From an uncultured bacterium (lineage in GTDB: Bacteria; Verrucomicrobiota; Lentisphaeria; Victivallales; UBA1829): DNA of 64,000 bases. The notes beneath the pieces are model-generated. The model had not been told where the DNA came from and did not search any database. It worked only from the letters and a program-made list of their open reading frames with translations. The translations under genes were made by a program, and so were the position numbers. The DNA is taken from positions 228,005-292,004 of the forward strand of contig CACYZF010000001.1 of the NCBI GenBank assembly GCA_902778895.1, written 5' to 3'. Of the stretch, positions 16,300 to 25,116 are shown piece after piece; positions within the stretch are counted from its first letter, which is position 1; every line of letters starts with the position of its first letter.

Positions 16300-17865
16300 T
16301 CATTCTCTTGGGCGGATGATGCGGTAGGCGGGGAGGCCGGGGACGTCGAACGCCTTCATGAGCGCGGCGGTCTCGGGCGCGGAGGGCTTGTCGGCGTGGA
16401 CTTTCAGGAAGATCATGCCGTCCATGGCGGCCTTGACCTCGGGATCCTGGAAGGTGGAAAGCTCCATCGCTTTGCAGTTCTTGCACCAGGCGGCGGTGAA
16501 GTCGAGGAGGACGGGGCGACCGGTGGCGGCGGATTCCTTCAGCGCGGCGTTGATCTCCGCGGCGGCGCCGGCGGTCTCCTGCGCGGATGCCATGCCCGCG
16601 GCTTCGGCGCGTCCGTCGGCGAAGAGAGTCCAGGCGGTCCAGCCGTAATACGCGGCGAGACCGAGGATGAACACGCCGAGGAGCTGTTTCACGCGCATCA
16701 TCCAGCGGCCGGGCTTCGGGAAAAGCCCGATCCCGGCGGCGGCGACGGGCCACGGGAGCGCCATGCCGAATCCGAGCGCGAAGGGCAGGGCGAGGCCGTA
16801 ATAATCGCCGTGCGCGACCATTTTCGCGGCCTGCACGAGGGCGGCGGCGAGGACCGGGGCGACGCACGCGCCCGCGAGCACGGCGGACAGCGCGCCCATC
16901 AGGAAGATGCCGCCGAAATGGGCGGATTCGGGCATGCGGACGGACGCGCCGAACCGGGAGAAGTCGATGGAGAAGAGGTCGAACATGGCGAGCGCGAGCA
17001 CGACGAAGATCACTGCGACGGCGGCGTTGAAGATCCAGCTGGAGTCGATGCCGCCGAACGTGGTGCCCATCAGGACGGAGATCACGCCGAGCAGGCCGTA
17101 GGTGATCATGATGCCAGCGCCGTACGCCATGCCGTGCCACACGCGCGTGAACTTGCCGTTGCCCGACGCCTGGCCCGCGCCGATCATGGCGAGGTTGACC
17201 GGGAGCAGTGGCAGTACGCACGGCGTGAGGTTGAGCGCGATGCCGCCGAGGATGGCGAGCAGGAGCATCATCAGGAAGCCTTTGCCCGCGAACGTGAATG
17301 CGGAATACTTCGATTCGTCCCCGGTGAGGAACCCGAGGAACTTTTCGGCGGGGAGATAGCCGTCGGCGGAACGCACCAGTTCGAATGGCAGAAGCTCGAC
17401 CGCAGCGGCGGATTCGTTTGTTTCGGTAATGGATGAAGTCGCGTTTTCGCTTTTGTTCTCAACGTTCGAGGGGGCCGCGCCGGGGACGGCGAGTTCGGCG
17501 GAACCGGGCATGTAGCACATTTCGCCGACGCAGACCTGCCATTTGACCTTCAGCTTACCGTCGACCGCGGCGGCCTGCGGCAGGACCCACGTGATGACGC
17601 CCGGTCCGACGTAGAACGAATCAAGTTCACCGGTCACGGCATCCTTTTCCTGTTTCGGGGCAGGGGCGGAGACCGGCGCGACGCCGTCGGGCAGGACGGG
17701 GCCGGTCGAGGCTTCGTAGGCGTGTGCGTTGTCGGGCAGGGTGAGCGAGAGTGCGAGGCCGTCCCCCTGCGCGGCGAGAGCCCACGAATCCTCGTTGACG
17801 GGCGGCGCGGCGAAAAGTCCGGCAGCGAAAGCGAAAAGGCAGAAGAAAACGGAAAAAAGCTTCAT
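16300..17865 (-). CDS. dsbD: Thiol:disulfide interchange protein DsbD, C-terminus shortened
   Basis: DsbD carries electrons from cytoplasmic thioredoxin across the inner membrane to reduce periplasmic disulfides. The 521-residue protein has a signal peptide, an N-terminal periplasmic domain with a CVGEMC pair, eight or so membrane helices including the NLTPCVLPLLP motif and a second conserved cysteine (GACVAPV), and a C-terminal thioredoxin domain with the redox site AAWCKNC. The thioredoxin domain stops just after the cis-proline loop (VPGLPAYRII), about 30 residues short of normal, so its last strand and helix are missing. The gene follows rmuC by 18 bases. The missing end lies next to the AT-rich ATPase module. 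Confidence 0.9.
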   Translation of the reverse strand: MKLFSVFFCLFAFAAGLFAAPPVNEDSWALAAQGDGLALSLTLPDNAHAYEASTGPVLPDGVAPVSAPAPKQEKDAVTGELDSFYVGPGVITWVLPQAAAVDGKLKVKWQVCVGEMCYMPGSAELAVPGAAPSNVENKSENATSSITETNESAAAVELLPFELVRSADGYLPAEKFLGFLTGDESKYSAFTFAGKGFLMMLLLAILGGIALNLTPCVLPLLPVNLAMIGAGQASGNGKFTRVWHGMAYGAGIMITYGLLGVISVLMGTTFGGIDSSWIFNAAVAVIFVVLALAMFDLFSIDFSRFGASVRMPESAHFGGIFLMGALSAVLAGACVAPVLAAALVQAAKMVAHGDYYGLALPFALGFGMALPWPVAAAGIGLFPKPGRWMMRVKQLLGVFILGLAAYYGWTAWTLFADGRAEAAGMASAQETAGAAAEINAALKESAATGRPVLLDFTAAWCKNCKAMELSTFQDPEVKAAMDGMIFLKVHADKPSAPETAALMKAFDVPGLPAYRIIRPRE

Positions 17866-17883
17866 GGAATACGGTCTTTCAAT

Positions 17884-19584
17884 TCAAGGTTCATCGGTTG
17901 CGTCCGCGTCGCCGGAAACGACGTCCGCGCCGGACAGAGGCAGATCAAGTTCATCAGACAGCGCGGAAGCGTCGTCTGTTCCGGCGTCGTCCGGTTCGGA
18001 TTCCGCATCCGCATCCTCGCCGATGAGGCGGACGGAGAGCGGATCGGAGGAGAATTCGGGGGCGGTGAAGCGTTCGGGGAACTTCTGGTCCTTCTTGGCC
18101 GGGACGCCGAGCGCCTTGAGCTTTTCGGCGGACCCGAGGAGGCCCTGCCGACCGCTGAGCGCCTTCACTGCGGCCTCATACTTCTTTCCGGTCGATTCGA
18201 GCTGGCGGCCGACGTCGTCGAACGCGGCGAAGAAGCGCTGGACGCGCGCGAGGAGAGTTTCGGCGGTCTTCACGATCTCCTGCTGGTTGCGTTCCTGCGC
18301 CATGCGGTTCCACGCGACCTTGATGATGTAGAGGAGCGTCATCAGGTTGAACGGGTTCACGATGAGGATGCGCTTCTCGAACGCGCGGTTCCAGAGGCCG
18401 GAATCGCCCTGGAGCGCAGCCTGGTACGACGGGTCGTTCGGGATGAACATGACCACGAAATCGACGGAATCGCCCTTGCGGAGGTACGCGGAGTAGTCCT
18501 TCTTCACGAGCTCGTCGACGTGCGCCTGCACGCTGCGGATGTGGCGCTGGAGGGCGTCCTCGCGTTTCTTCGGGTCGTCGGCCGCGACGTAGTCCGTGTA
18601 GGCGGTGAGGCTGACCTTGCTGTCGATGATGACGGCCTTTCCGTCGGGGTAATTCACGATCACGTCGGGGCGCATGATGTGGTCGGACGCGCTCTTCAAC
18701 GTCTTGCCCGCATCGTCGCGGATGGTGTCCTGCGTGCGGTAGTGGACGCCCTTCACGAGGCCGGAATTGCGGAGGATGGTCTCGAGGATCATTTCTCCCC
18801 AGTCGCCCTGCGTCTTGCTCTGGCCCTTCAGCGCGTTCGCGAGGTTGTTCGCGTCCGTGCCGATCTTCTCGGTCATTTTGACCATGGATTCGTACTGGTG
18901 CTTCAGGGATTCATTGAGCTTGACGCCGTTTTCGCGGACGTCGTCCATGGCCTTCTTGTAGACGGCGAGCTGTTCGCGGAGCGGGGCGAGGATGGCGGCG
19001 AGCTGTTCTTTGTTCGCGGTCTGGAGGTTTTCGGTGCGCTCCTTCAGGATCGTTTCGCTGAGGACCTTGAATTCCTGACGGAGGTTTTCGGTGCGTTCTT
19101 TCGTGACCTTTTCGAGCTGTGCCTGGGCTTCGCGGACGGCCGTGAGTTCGGACTGCGCCTTGCGTTTTTCCGCCTCAAGTTCGGCGGCGGCGCGTCGTTT
19201 CTCGGCGTCGAGCAGTGCGGCGGACTTGCTTTGTTCCGCCTCAAGCTCGGACTGTGCGCGGCGTTTCTCCGCGTCGAGCGCGGCGGCGGCCTGACTCCGG
19301 GCGGACGTAAGCTCGGCCTCGTGCGCCTGTGCCACGGCGTCCGCTTTCGCCTGCGCAGCCTGCTGAGCGAATTCGAGTTCGCGCTGCGAGGAGAGCTTGA
19401 ACTGTTCGAGCGCGCTTTCCGCGCGGACCCTGTCGGCGACGGCCAGATCGAACGCGGCCGTGCGGGCTTCGAGTTCGGCGATGCGTGCGGCGTCGGTGCG
19501 CGATTTCGCCCTCATCCACAGGAACAGGATGAGCGCGCCGAGGATAAAACCGGTAACTCCTCCGATGACTGCATATAAAATCAT
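17884..19584 (-). CDS. rmuC: RmuC-family DNA recombination protein
   Basis: RmuC proteins limit recombination at inverted repeats and are predicted nucleases. The 566-residue protein has one N-terminal transmembrane helix (residues 3-24), a long Ala/Glu/Lys-rich coiled coil to about residue 200, and the conserved RmuC domain with QGDWGEMILETILRNSGL, DVIVNYPDGK and VVMFIPNDPSY. The tail of about 60 residues is acidic and disordered. It sits in an operon between a small membrane protein and dsbD. Confidence 0.92.
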   Translation of the reverse strand: MILYAVIGGVTGFILGALILFLWMRAKSRTDAARIAELEARTAAFDLAVADRVRAESALEQFKLSSQRELEFAQQAAQAKADAVAQAHEAELTSARSQAAAALDAEKRRAQSELEAEQSKSAALLDAEKRRAAAELEAEKRKAQSELTAVREAQAQLEKVTKERTENLRQEFKVLSETILKERTENLQTANKEQLAAILAPLREQLAVYKKAMDDVRENGVKLNESLKHQYESMVKMTEKIGTDANNLANALKGQSKTQGDWGEMILETILRNSGLVKGVHYRTQDTIRDDAGKTLKSASDHIMRPDVIVNYPDGKAVIIDSKVSLTAYTDYVAADDPKKREDALQRHIRSVQAHVDELVKKDYSAYLRKGDSVDFVVMFIPNDPSYQAALQGDSGLWNRAFEKRILIVNPFNLMTLLYIIKVAWNRMAQERNQQEIVKTAETLLARVQRFFAAFDDVGRQLESTGKKYEAAVKALSGRQGLLGSAEKLKALGVPAKKDQKFPERFTAPEFSSDPLSVRLIGEDADAESEPDDAGTDDASALSDELDLPLSGADVVSGDADATDEP

Positions 19585-19617
19585 AGGAAATCAAAATCCT
19601 TTCAAAAAACTGGAAAC

Positions 19618-20166
19618 TCAATCGAAGCTGACGACTGGATCCGCCCGGAGCGAACGGAACCGCCATTCGCCGTCGTCATGGACCATTTCGGCGGAAATCA
19701 GGCGGCCTTCGCGGAAGAAATCGCCGTTCTGCGTTGTGCCTGTCGCCATCGCTGAGCATTTGACCGTGGCGGCATCGTGATTGTCATTCAGGAATTTGAC
19801 CTCGATTTCCGCGAGGCTGACCGAGAGCGAGGTGATCAGCGGACGCAGCAGGAAATACGAGGAAATGACCTGCGCGCGCGTCTCGGCGGACAGCGTGTAA
19901 GTCTGGCCGCGCGATTCGCCGGAGATGCTGACGTCGGTCTCCGCGGTGAAGAACTCGCCGAGGGCGTGCGCCGCGCCCGCGGCCTGAAGATTGAGGCCGG
20001 AGCCTTTGGGCTGTTTTTCGGCGAACTCGACGGCTTCGCGGAGGCGTTTTTTGACCGCGGTCGTGTCGTCCGTGCGGAAATAGAAGAACCAGACTGCGGC
20101 CGCCGTGGCTAAAACGACCGCGGCGAGCGCGAACCATTTTTGTCTGCTGAGGTGGAACCCGGCCAT
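19618..20166 (-). CDS. Membrane-anchored protein of unknown function
   Basis: A 182-residue protein with a single N-terminal transmembrane helix (about residues 12-29) and a soluble domain that may adopt an NTF2-like fold, judged from its length and alternating strands (SLAEIEVKFLNDN, AATVKCSAMATG, DDGEWRFRSLRAD). I do not assign a function. It starts seven bases after the signal peptidase stop and so belongs to the same operon. Confidence 0.65.
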   Translation of the reverse strand: MAGFHLSRQKWFALAAVVLATAAAVWFFYFRTDDTTAVKKRLREAVEFAEKQPKGSGLNLQAAGAAHALGEFFTAETDVSISGESRGQTYTLSAETRAQVISSYFLLRPLITSLSVSLAEIEVKFLNDNHDAATVKCSAMATGTTQNGDFFREGRLISAEMVHDDGEWRFRSLRADPVVSFD

Positions 20167-20173
20167 GACGCGC

Positions 20174-20701
20174 TCACCAGATCGGGACGCCTGCGAGACG
20201 GCTCTGGTCGATCAGGCCGCCCATGTGGTTGTGCATGGGCATGGACCGGTTGTCGCCGAGGACGAAGATTTTGCCTTTCGGCACCTCGCGGCTGGCCATA
20301 TTCCAGTTGCATCCGTTTTTCACGTACGGCTCGTCAAGCGCCTTGCCGTTCACATACAGGACGCCGTTGCGCATCTCGACCGTCTCGCCGGAGAACGCGA
20401 GCACGCGTTTGAGGAGGAAGGTGTTGAATCCGGCGTGCTTGAGGATGACGATCTGCTGCCGTTGCGGGGCGTAGAGCTTGAAATAGGGCAGGAATGCGAA
20501 CGTGAAGCCGCGGCTGGAATAGGTTGGCATCATGCTTTCGCCGTTGATGACCATCGGGCGGAGCACGAAAAGGCAGATCAGGACGGTCGCACTGGCGATG
20601 ACGCCGATGCGGAGACAAATGATCCGCCAATCCTTCTTTTTCGGCGGACGTACGAATGTACTGGACTCCTCCTGAGGAGCCTCATCTTTTTTGTCAGTCA
20701 T
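20174..20701 (-). CDS. lepB: Signal peptidase I
   Basis: Type I signal peptidase removes signal peptides from exported proteins at the outer face of the inner membrane. The 175-residue protein has one transmembrane helix (about 28-50) and the conserved boxes: Ser56 in NGESMMPTY is the nucleophile, Lys98 in LLKRVLAFSGE is the general base, and VLGDNRSM is box E. It is on the short side for the family, with a minimal beta domain. Its ATG overlaps the stop of the upstream gene by four bases. Confidence 0.92.
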   Translation of the reverse strand: MTDKKDEAPQEESSTFVRPPKKKDWRIICLRIGVIASATVLICLFVLRPMVINGESMMPTYSSRGFTFAFLPYFKLYAPQRQQIVILKHAGFNTFLLKRVLAFSGETVEMRNGVLYVNGKALDEPYVKNGCNWNMASREVPKGKIFVLGDNRSMPMHNHMGGLIDQSRLAGVPIW

Positions 20702-21384
20702 GCGGACGTGTCCTCCCCGAAGTGCGAGAAATGCTCCGTGAAGGCCGCGAATGCGCGTTCATAGCGTTCCTTCGCGATCTTCGGCAGGGCTTTCTGACAA
20801 TCCGAACGGATCTTGTCCAGCGCAGGCGAATCAAGGGCGAGGCTGTCGAGCGCGAACTGACGGATACGGCCTTCCGACGCCGTGAACACGGCTTCCGCAT
20901 CGGCGAGCATCTCCTGGAACGGGGCGGGGAAGAGCGGTGACGGGAACCACCGGGCGTCCGCGGCGAGTTCGACGCCGGAGCGTGCGGCCATTGCGATCTG
21001 CATCACGAGGCGGAGCAGGAACCGCACGAACGCGAGATAGACGGAAACGTCCAAAGGGATTTCCTCCGCTTTCTCGAAGACATGGTGGATGGAGGCGAGA
21101 TTCTCCTCCGATTCCTGCAGGAGCGTCCGCACCACGCGCCAGTATTCCAGGCGGACCATGGGGGCGGGCGCGGAGGGGCCGGGCGGCGTCGATTCCTGAA
21201 TCAGACGGACCGCCCGGTCGAAGGACGCGTCGGCACGGGCCAGCCACGGCGGGACATTGATCGCGGAGAGGGAACCGAATTCCTTCGCGCTGTCGTCGCC
21301 GAATCCGTCAGGAGAGGTCATCCGGAGCATGTTGCGCCGGACTTTTTCCAGACGTTGACTGCCGCTGCCTTTCGCGTCAGGCAT
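20698..21384 (-). CDS. Helical protein of unknown function
   Basis: A 228-residue, Ala- and Leu-rich, probably all-helical cytoplasmic protein with no signal peptide. A short internal repeat (ALDSLALDSPALDKI) is visible near residue 180. I recognise no family. The stop overlaps the lepB start (ATGA), so it is translationally coupled to the signal peptidase and lies 21 bases after a lipoprotein gene. Confidence 0.62.
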   Translation of the reverse strand: MPDAKGSGSQRLEKVRRNMLRMTSPDGFGDDSAKEFGSLSAINVPPWLARADASFDRAVRLIQESTPPGPSAPAPMVRLEYWRVVRTLLQESEENLASIHHVFEKAEEIPLDVSVYLAFVRFLLRLVMQIAMAARSGVELAADARWFPSPLFPAPFQEMLADAEAVFTASEGRIRQFALDSLALDSPALDKIRSDCQKALPKIAKERYERAFAAFTEHFSHFGEDTSA

Positions 21385-21405
21385 AGGAGAGCAGACCTCC
21401 CCGGG

Positions 21406-21801
21406 TCACTTCAGGACGGTGCCGGAGACCTGGATGTCGCGGTAGAAGAAGAAAACGGTGGGGACGAGCCAGCCGGTGGTGCGTTCGCTGGTGACGTCGA
21501 CGATGGTGTTGGCGTTGAGCTTCTTCTGCGCGTTGTGGGTCAGGAAGGAGATCGCGTTGCTGGTGTCGACCGTGTCGCTGAAGACGACGCATTTGCCGGG
21601 TTCGACCGAGCTGCCGGAGATCACGGGCAGACCGAAGACGTAGACGCCCCAGATGTCGGCGTTGACGTGGCCGAGGGTCTCGGCTTCGCCTGCCGTGAAC
21701 TTCACGTTGTTGGTGTTCGTGGCCATTTCGAAGGAGGAGCAGGCGGAGAGCGCGAATGCGGCAACAGCACAGGCTGCGAGGCAGGCAAGTTTTTTCATCA
21801 T
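21406..21801 (-). CDS. Small lipoprotein of unknown function
   Basis: The 131-residue protein starts with a typical signal peptide and lipobox (LSAC, Cys at about residue 21). The mature domain contains the conserved-looking segment GVYVFGLPVISG and ends in a strand FFFYRDIQVSGTVLK. No function can be assigned. It has a good AAGGA ribosome binding site and a promoter at 21872-21899, and is probably the first gene of the operon leading through lepB and rmuC to dsbD. Confidence 0.68.
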   Translation of the reverse strand: MMKKLACLAACAVAAFALSACSSFEMATNTNNVKFTAGEAETLGHVNADIWGVYVFGLPVISGSSVEPGKCVVFSDTVDTSNAISFLTHNAQKKLNANTIVDVTSERTTGWLVPTVFFFYRDIQVSGTVLK

Positions 21802-21871
21802 GATGAGAAATCCTTGTTTTTAAGTTTTGATTTCAGTTGGTTGTATGTGAAAAATGATAATCTCTCACTAT

Positions 21872-21899
21872 ACTGTAGCCTCGCGAACGAAAAATTCAA
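21872..21899 (-). promoter_or_regulatory. Promoter of the lipoprotein-lepB-rmuC-dsbD operon
   Basis: On the minus strand TTGAAT (21899-21894), 16 bases, TACAGT (21877-21872), 70 bases before the ATG at 21801. Confidence 0.6.
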
Positions 21900-21957
21900 G
21901 GCATGTTTCGGGAGTTTCCGCTGTTTTTTTTCGATTTTATAGAAAACGCGCGAAGAG

Positions 21958-22000
21958 GGAGGCGGGACCTCCGCCGCGGTTGTGCCGCGCTTCGCGGTGA
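21958..22000 (+). repeat. Possible degenerate double-hairpin repeat, reversed order
   Basis: GGAGG-CGGGA-CCTCC (21958-21972), a nine-base spacer, then GTGCCGC-GCTTC-GCGGTGA. The order of the two hairpins is the reverse of the copies at 1920, 3870 and 32036, and the lower stem pairs imperfectly. It lies 25 bases beyond the yfcE stop. Confidence 0.3.
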
Positions 22001-22024
22001 GACGGGGTGCAGCGGATAAAAGCC

Positions 22025-22567
22025 TCAGGCCGGGATCAGGACGGCGCCGTCTTCCAGGCGGCGGACGGTCAGGTTCGCGCCGTCGAAGAAACCGAAGGTC
22101 GGCGGGAAGTTGCGTTTCGGGAGGGAGATGGAGCCGGGATTGAAGAGTGTGACGCCTTCGGGCAGGGGACGGAGCTCCGGGATGTGCGTGTGTCCGTGCG
22201 CGAGGATTGTGCCCTGCGGGACCGGCGGGACATTGGTCGCGTTCCAGAGGTGTCCGTGCGTGACGAAGAACCGGGCGGAGTCGGTGAGGATTTCGGAGAA
22301 ATCGGCCATGATGGGGAATTTGAGGAGGAACTGGTCGACGTCGGCGTCGCAGTTGCCGCGCACGGCGAGGATCCGGTTCCTGCGGGAATTGAGCAGGTCG
22401 GCGGTCTTCTGGGGATCGTACCAGCCGGGGACGCCGTTGCGCGGGCCGTGGTAGAGGACGTCGCCGAGCAGGACCATGCGGTCGGGCTTGAGCTCGTCGG
22501 CGTGTTCCAGGAGGCGTTCGAGCGCGCCGGATACGCCGTGTACGTCGGAGAAGAAGATCAGTTTCAT
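22025..22567 (-). CDS. yfcE: YfcE-type metallophosphodiesterase
   Basis: A 180-residue calcineurin-like phosphoesterase with the full metal-binding set: SDVHG, GDVLYHG, GNCD, THGHLW, GHTH and the NPGS that closes the site. The YfcE group hydrolyses artificial phosphodiesters; its natural substrate is not settled. It is the last gene of a run DUF1846-proB-miaB-yfcE and starts 34 bases after the miaB stop. Confidence 0.88.
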   Translation of the reverse strand: MKLIFFSDVHGVSGALERLLEHADELKPDRMVLLGDVLYHGPRNGVPGWYDPQKTADLLNSRRNRILAVRGNCDADVDQFLLKFPIMADFSEILTDSARFFVTHGHLWNATNVPPVPQGTILAHGHTHIPELRPLPEGVTLFNPGSISLPKRNFPPTFGFFDGANLTVRRLEDGAVLIPA

Positions 22568-22601
22568 GCGTGGAAGCCTTTCATCATGGTGGTACGCCGG
22601 T

Positions 22602-23957
22602 TCATTGTCCGGCGGGAATCAGTTCGCCGTAGAGGGTCGTGGCGGTGGAGCGTACGATCTTCACGCGTACGAAATCGCCGCACTGGACGGGGTTCGCCGG
22701 ATCGGGGGTGAAAACGGCCTGTTTGAAGGTGTCGGTGCGTCCACTCCAGCGCGCGGAGTTGCGTTTGCTGGGACCTTCGACGAGGAGTTCGAACGTCTGC
22801 CCGACGAGCTTTCTGTTCGCGGCTTCGGCGCGGCGTTCGAGGTCGGCCAGCAGGATCTGGTTGCGTTCCTCCTTGACCTCCTGCGGGACGTCGTCAGGCA
22901 TCTGCGCGGAGCGCGTGCCCTTGCGCGGCGAATACTTGAAGATGAACGCGTTGTCGAAGCCGACACGGTCCATCAGCTCGCGCGTGGCCTGAAAATCCGC
23001 CTCGGTCTCGGTCGGGAATCCGACGATGACGTCGGTGGAGAACGAGATGCCGGGGGCGTCCGCGCGCAGACGGTCGGTGATGGAGAGGTATTTCGCGGTG
23101 TCGTACGGGCGGTTCATGAGCTTGAGGACGCGGTCGGAGCCGGACTGAAGCGGCAGATGCACGTATTTGCAGACTTTCTCCGTCTGCGTGAATGCGTCGA
23201 TGAGCGCCTGCGTGAAGTAGGCGGGGTGCGGCGAGGTGAACCGGATGCGGCGGACGCCGTCGATGGCCGCGACGCCTTTCAGAAGTTCGCCGAAGGGGGA
23301 GGGTGCGTCGTCGGGCGGCGGAGCGGTATTGTCCAGTCCGTAGGCCGAGACGTTCTGCCCGAGCAGGAAGATTTCCGGCACGCCGTGCGCGGCGAGGGTG
23401 CGGCACTCGGCGAGGATGGACTCCATCGGACGGCTGCGTTCCGGCCCGCGCACGAACGGCACGATGCAGTAGGAACAGTAGCGGCTGCATCCGCGCATGA
23501 TGGAGACGAAGGCGGAATGGGGTGATTCCGCGCCGTCGAACCGGTGGGAGTCGATACCGGGCGTCTCGGCGGACGCACGGTCGAAGGAAGCGGTCTTTTC
23601 CCGTTTCGCGGCGATCTGCTCCACGATCTCCGGGATGCGGTGGATTTGGTCGGTGCCGATGGCGAAATCAAGATGTTTGATGGTCTTCAGAAGTTCAGCG
23701 CCGCGGCTCTGCGCCATGCAGCCCATGATGCCGAAGATCATCCAGGGGCGCTCGCGCTTGAGCTTGCCTAGGAATCCGAGCTTGCCGATCGCCTTGCGTT
23801 CCGCCTGGTCGCGTACGCTGCATGTGTTCAGGATCACGAGGTCGGCGTCGGCCTCGCAGTCGGCGGGCGTGAACCCGTGTTCGATGAGGAGCGCGGCGGC
23901 GGAATCGGAGTCGCGCAGGTTCATCTGGCAGCCGTAGGTTTTGATATAGAATTTCAT
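22602..23957 (-). CDS. miaB: tRNA-2-methylthio-N6-dimethylallyladenosine synthase MiaB
   Basis: MiaB is a radical-SAM enzyme that adds the methylthio group to i6A37 of tRNAs. The 451-residue protein has the N-terminal cluster domain (Cys10 in YGCQMN, Cys46 in NTCSVR, Cys80 in MGCMAQ), the radical-SAM triad Cys157/Cys161/Cys164 in RGCSRYCSYC, and a C-terminal TRAM RNA-binding domain. Length and motif order are standard. It starts 22 bases after proB. Confidence 0.96.
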   Translation of the reverse strand: MKFYIKTYGCQMNLRDSDSAAALLIEHGFTPADCEADADLVILNTCSVRDQAERKAIGKLGFLGKLKRERPWMIFGIMGCMAQSRGAELLKTIKHLDFAIGTDQIHRIPEIVEQIAAKREKTASFDRASAETPGIDSHRFDGAESPHSAFVSIMRGCSRYCSYCIVPFVRGPERSRPMESILAECRTLAAHGVPEIFLLGQNVSAYGLDNTAPPPDDAPSPFGELLKGVAAIDGVRRIRFTSPHPAYFTQALIDAFTQTEKVCKYVHLPLQSGSDRVLKLMNRPYDTAKYLSITDRLRADAPGISFSTDVIVGFPTETEADFQATRELMDRVGFDNAFIFKYSPRKGTRSAQMPDDVPQEVKEERNQILLADLERRAEAANRKLVGQTFELLVEGPSKRNSARWSGRTDTFKQAVFTPDPANPVQCGDFVRVKIVRSTATTLYGELIPAGQ

Positions 23958-23979
23958 GTCGTGCGGAACAGGGGAAAGA

Positions 23980-25110
23980 TCAGAGCAGGACGAGGTTGTT
24001 GCGGTGGACCAGTTCGTCTTCGGCGTCGCAGCCGAGGATGGAGGTCAGGTCGCCGGATTTGTGACGGGCGATCCGCGCGGCTTCTTCGGCGGAGAAATTC
24101 GTAATGCCTTTCGCGAGGACCTCGCCGGACGCCGCGCGCACGATGCGGACCACGTCGCCCCGTTTGAACGCTCCGGTGACGGAAACGATGCCGGACGGGA
24201 GCAGGCTGGAGCCTTTTTTGACCAGCGCATCCGCCGCGCCGTCGTCGATGGCGATGACACCCGCGGGCCGCGAGAACGAGGCGAGCCAGCGCTTGCGGGA
24301 ACCCATCTTGTGCATGCCGTCCTGCGGGAGGAACACGGTCCCGACGTCCTCGGCGTCGAAGATGCGTGCGATGATGTCGGCGTCCTCGCCGGAGGCGATC
24401 CAGAGGGCTTCGCCGGCGCTGTTCAGCACCTCGGCGGCCTTGAGCTTGGATGCCATGCCGCCGATGGAGAACGCCGCGTCGTCGGTGCCGGATGCGATCT
24501 CCTTCAGCCGGGCGGTCACGCCGTGTACTACTGAGATGCGGTCGCCGAGGGTGCCATCCGGATTCCTGTCGAGGAGTCCGTCGACGGTGGTGAGGATGAT
24601 GGTGAGGTCGGCGCGGATCATGGAACCGAGGAGGGCGGCGAGCGTGTCGTTGTCGCCGAACTTGAGTTCGCTGACGGACACGGGGTCGTTTTCATTGATG
24701 ATCGGGAGCACGTCGTGGGCGAGGAGCGCCTCGATGCAGTTGACGGCGTTCAGATGGCGTTCGCGGGAACGCAGGTCGTCGGCTGTGAGGAGCAGCTGGG
24801 CGGCGCGGAAATCGTACTTGCGGCATTCCGCCTCGTACATCGCCATGAGCGTGGCCTGGCCCATGGCGGCGAGCGCCTGGACCTCGGAGAGGTGGCGGGG
24901 ACGGCGTTTGAGTCCTGCGGCGCGCATTCCCATGCCGACCGCGCCGGAGGAGACCAGGATGACCTGGCGGCCGGATTCGCGGAGGGCATGGATCTGGGTG
25001 ACCAGGCGCGCGATGGCGGTCTGGTCGGCGAGGAGGCGCGTCCCGACTTTCAGGACGACGCGGCGGCAGGATTTCAGAATTTGTTTTCTGGCCTGAACGG
25101 GATCAATCAT
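23980..25110 (-). CDS. proB: Glutamate 5-kinase
   Basis: ProB phosphorylates glutamate in the first step of proline synthesis and is the usual site of proline feedback inhibition. The 376-residue protein has the amino-acid kinase domain (KVGTRLL, VSSGAVGMGM, INENDPVSVSELKFGDNDTLAA) and a C-terminal PUA domain from about residue 280. No proA lies next to it in this window. It begins six bases after the DUF1846 gene, in the same operon. Confidence 0.95.
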   Translation of the reverse strand: MIDPVQARKQILKSCRRVVLKVGTRLLADQTAIARLVTQIHALRESGRQVILVSSGAVGMGMRAAGLKRRPRHLSEVQALAAMGQATLMAMYEAECRKYDFRAAQLLLTADDLRSRERHLNAVNCIEALLAHDVLPIINENDPVSVSELKFGDNDTLAALLGSMIRADLTIILTTVDGLLDRNPDGTLGDRISVVHGVTARLKEIASGTDDAAFSIGGMASKLKAAEVLNSAGEALWIASGEDADIIARIFDAEDVGTVFLPQDGMHKMGSRKRWLASFSRPAGVIAIDDGAADALVKKGSSLLPSGIVSVTGAFKRGDVVRIVRAASGEVLAKGITNFSAEEAARIARHKSGDLTSILGCDAEDELVHRNNLVLL

Positions 25111-25116
25111 GACGGA

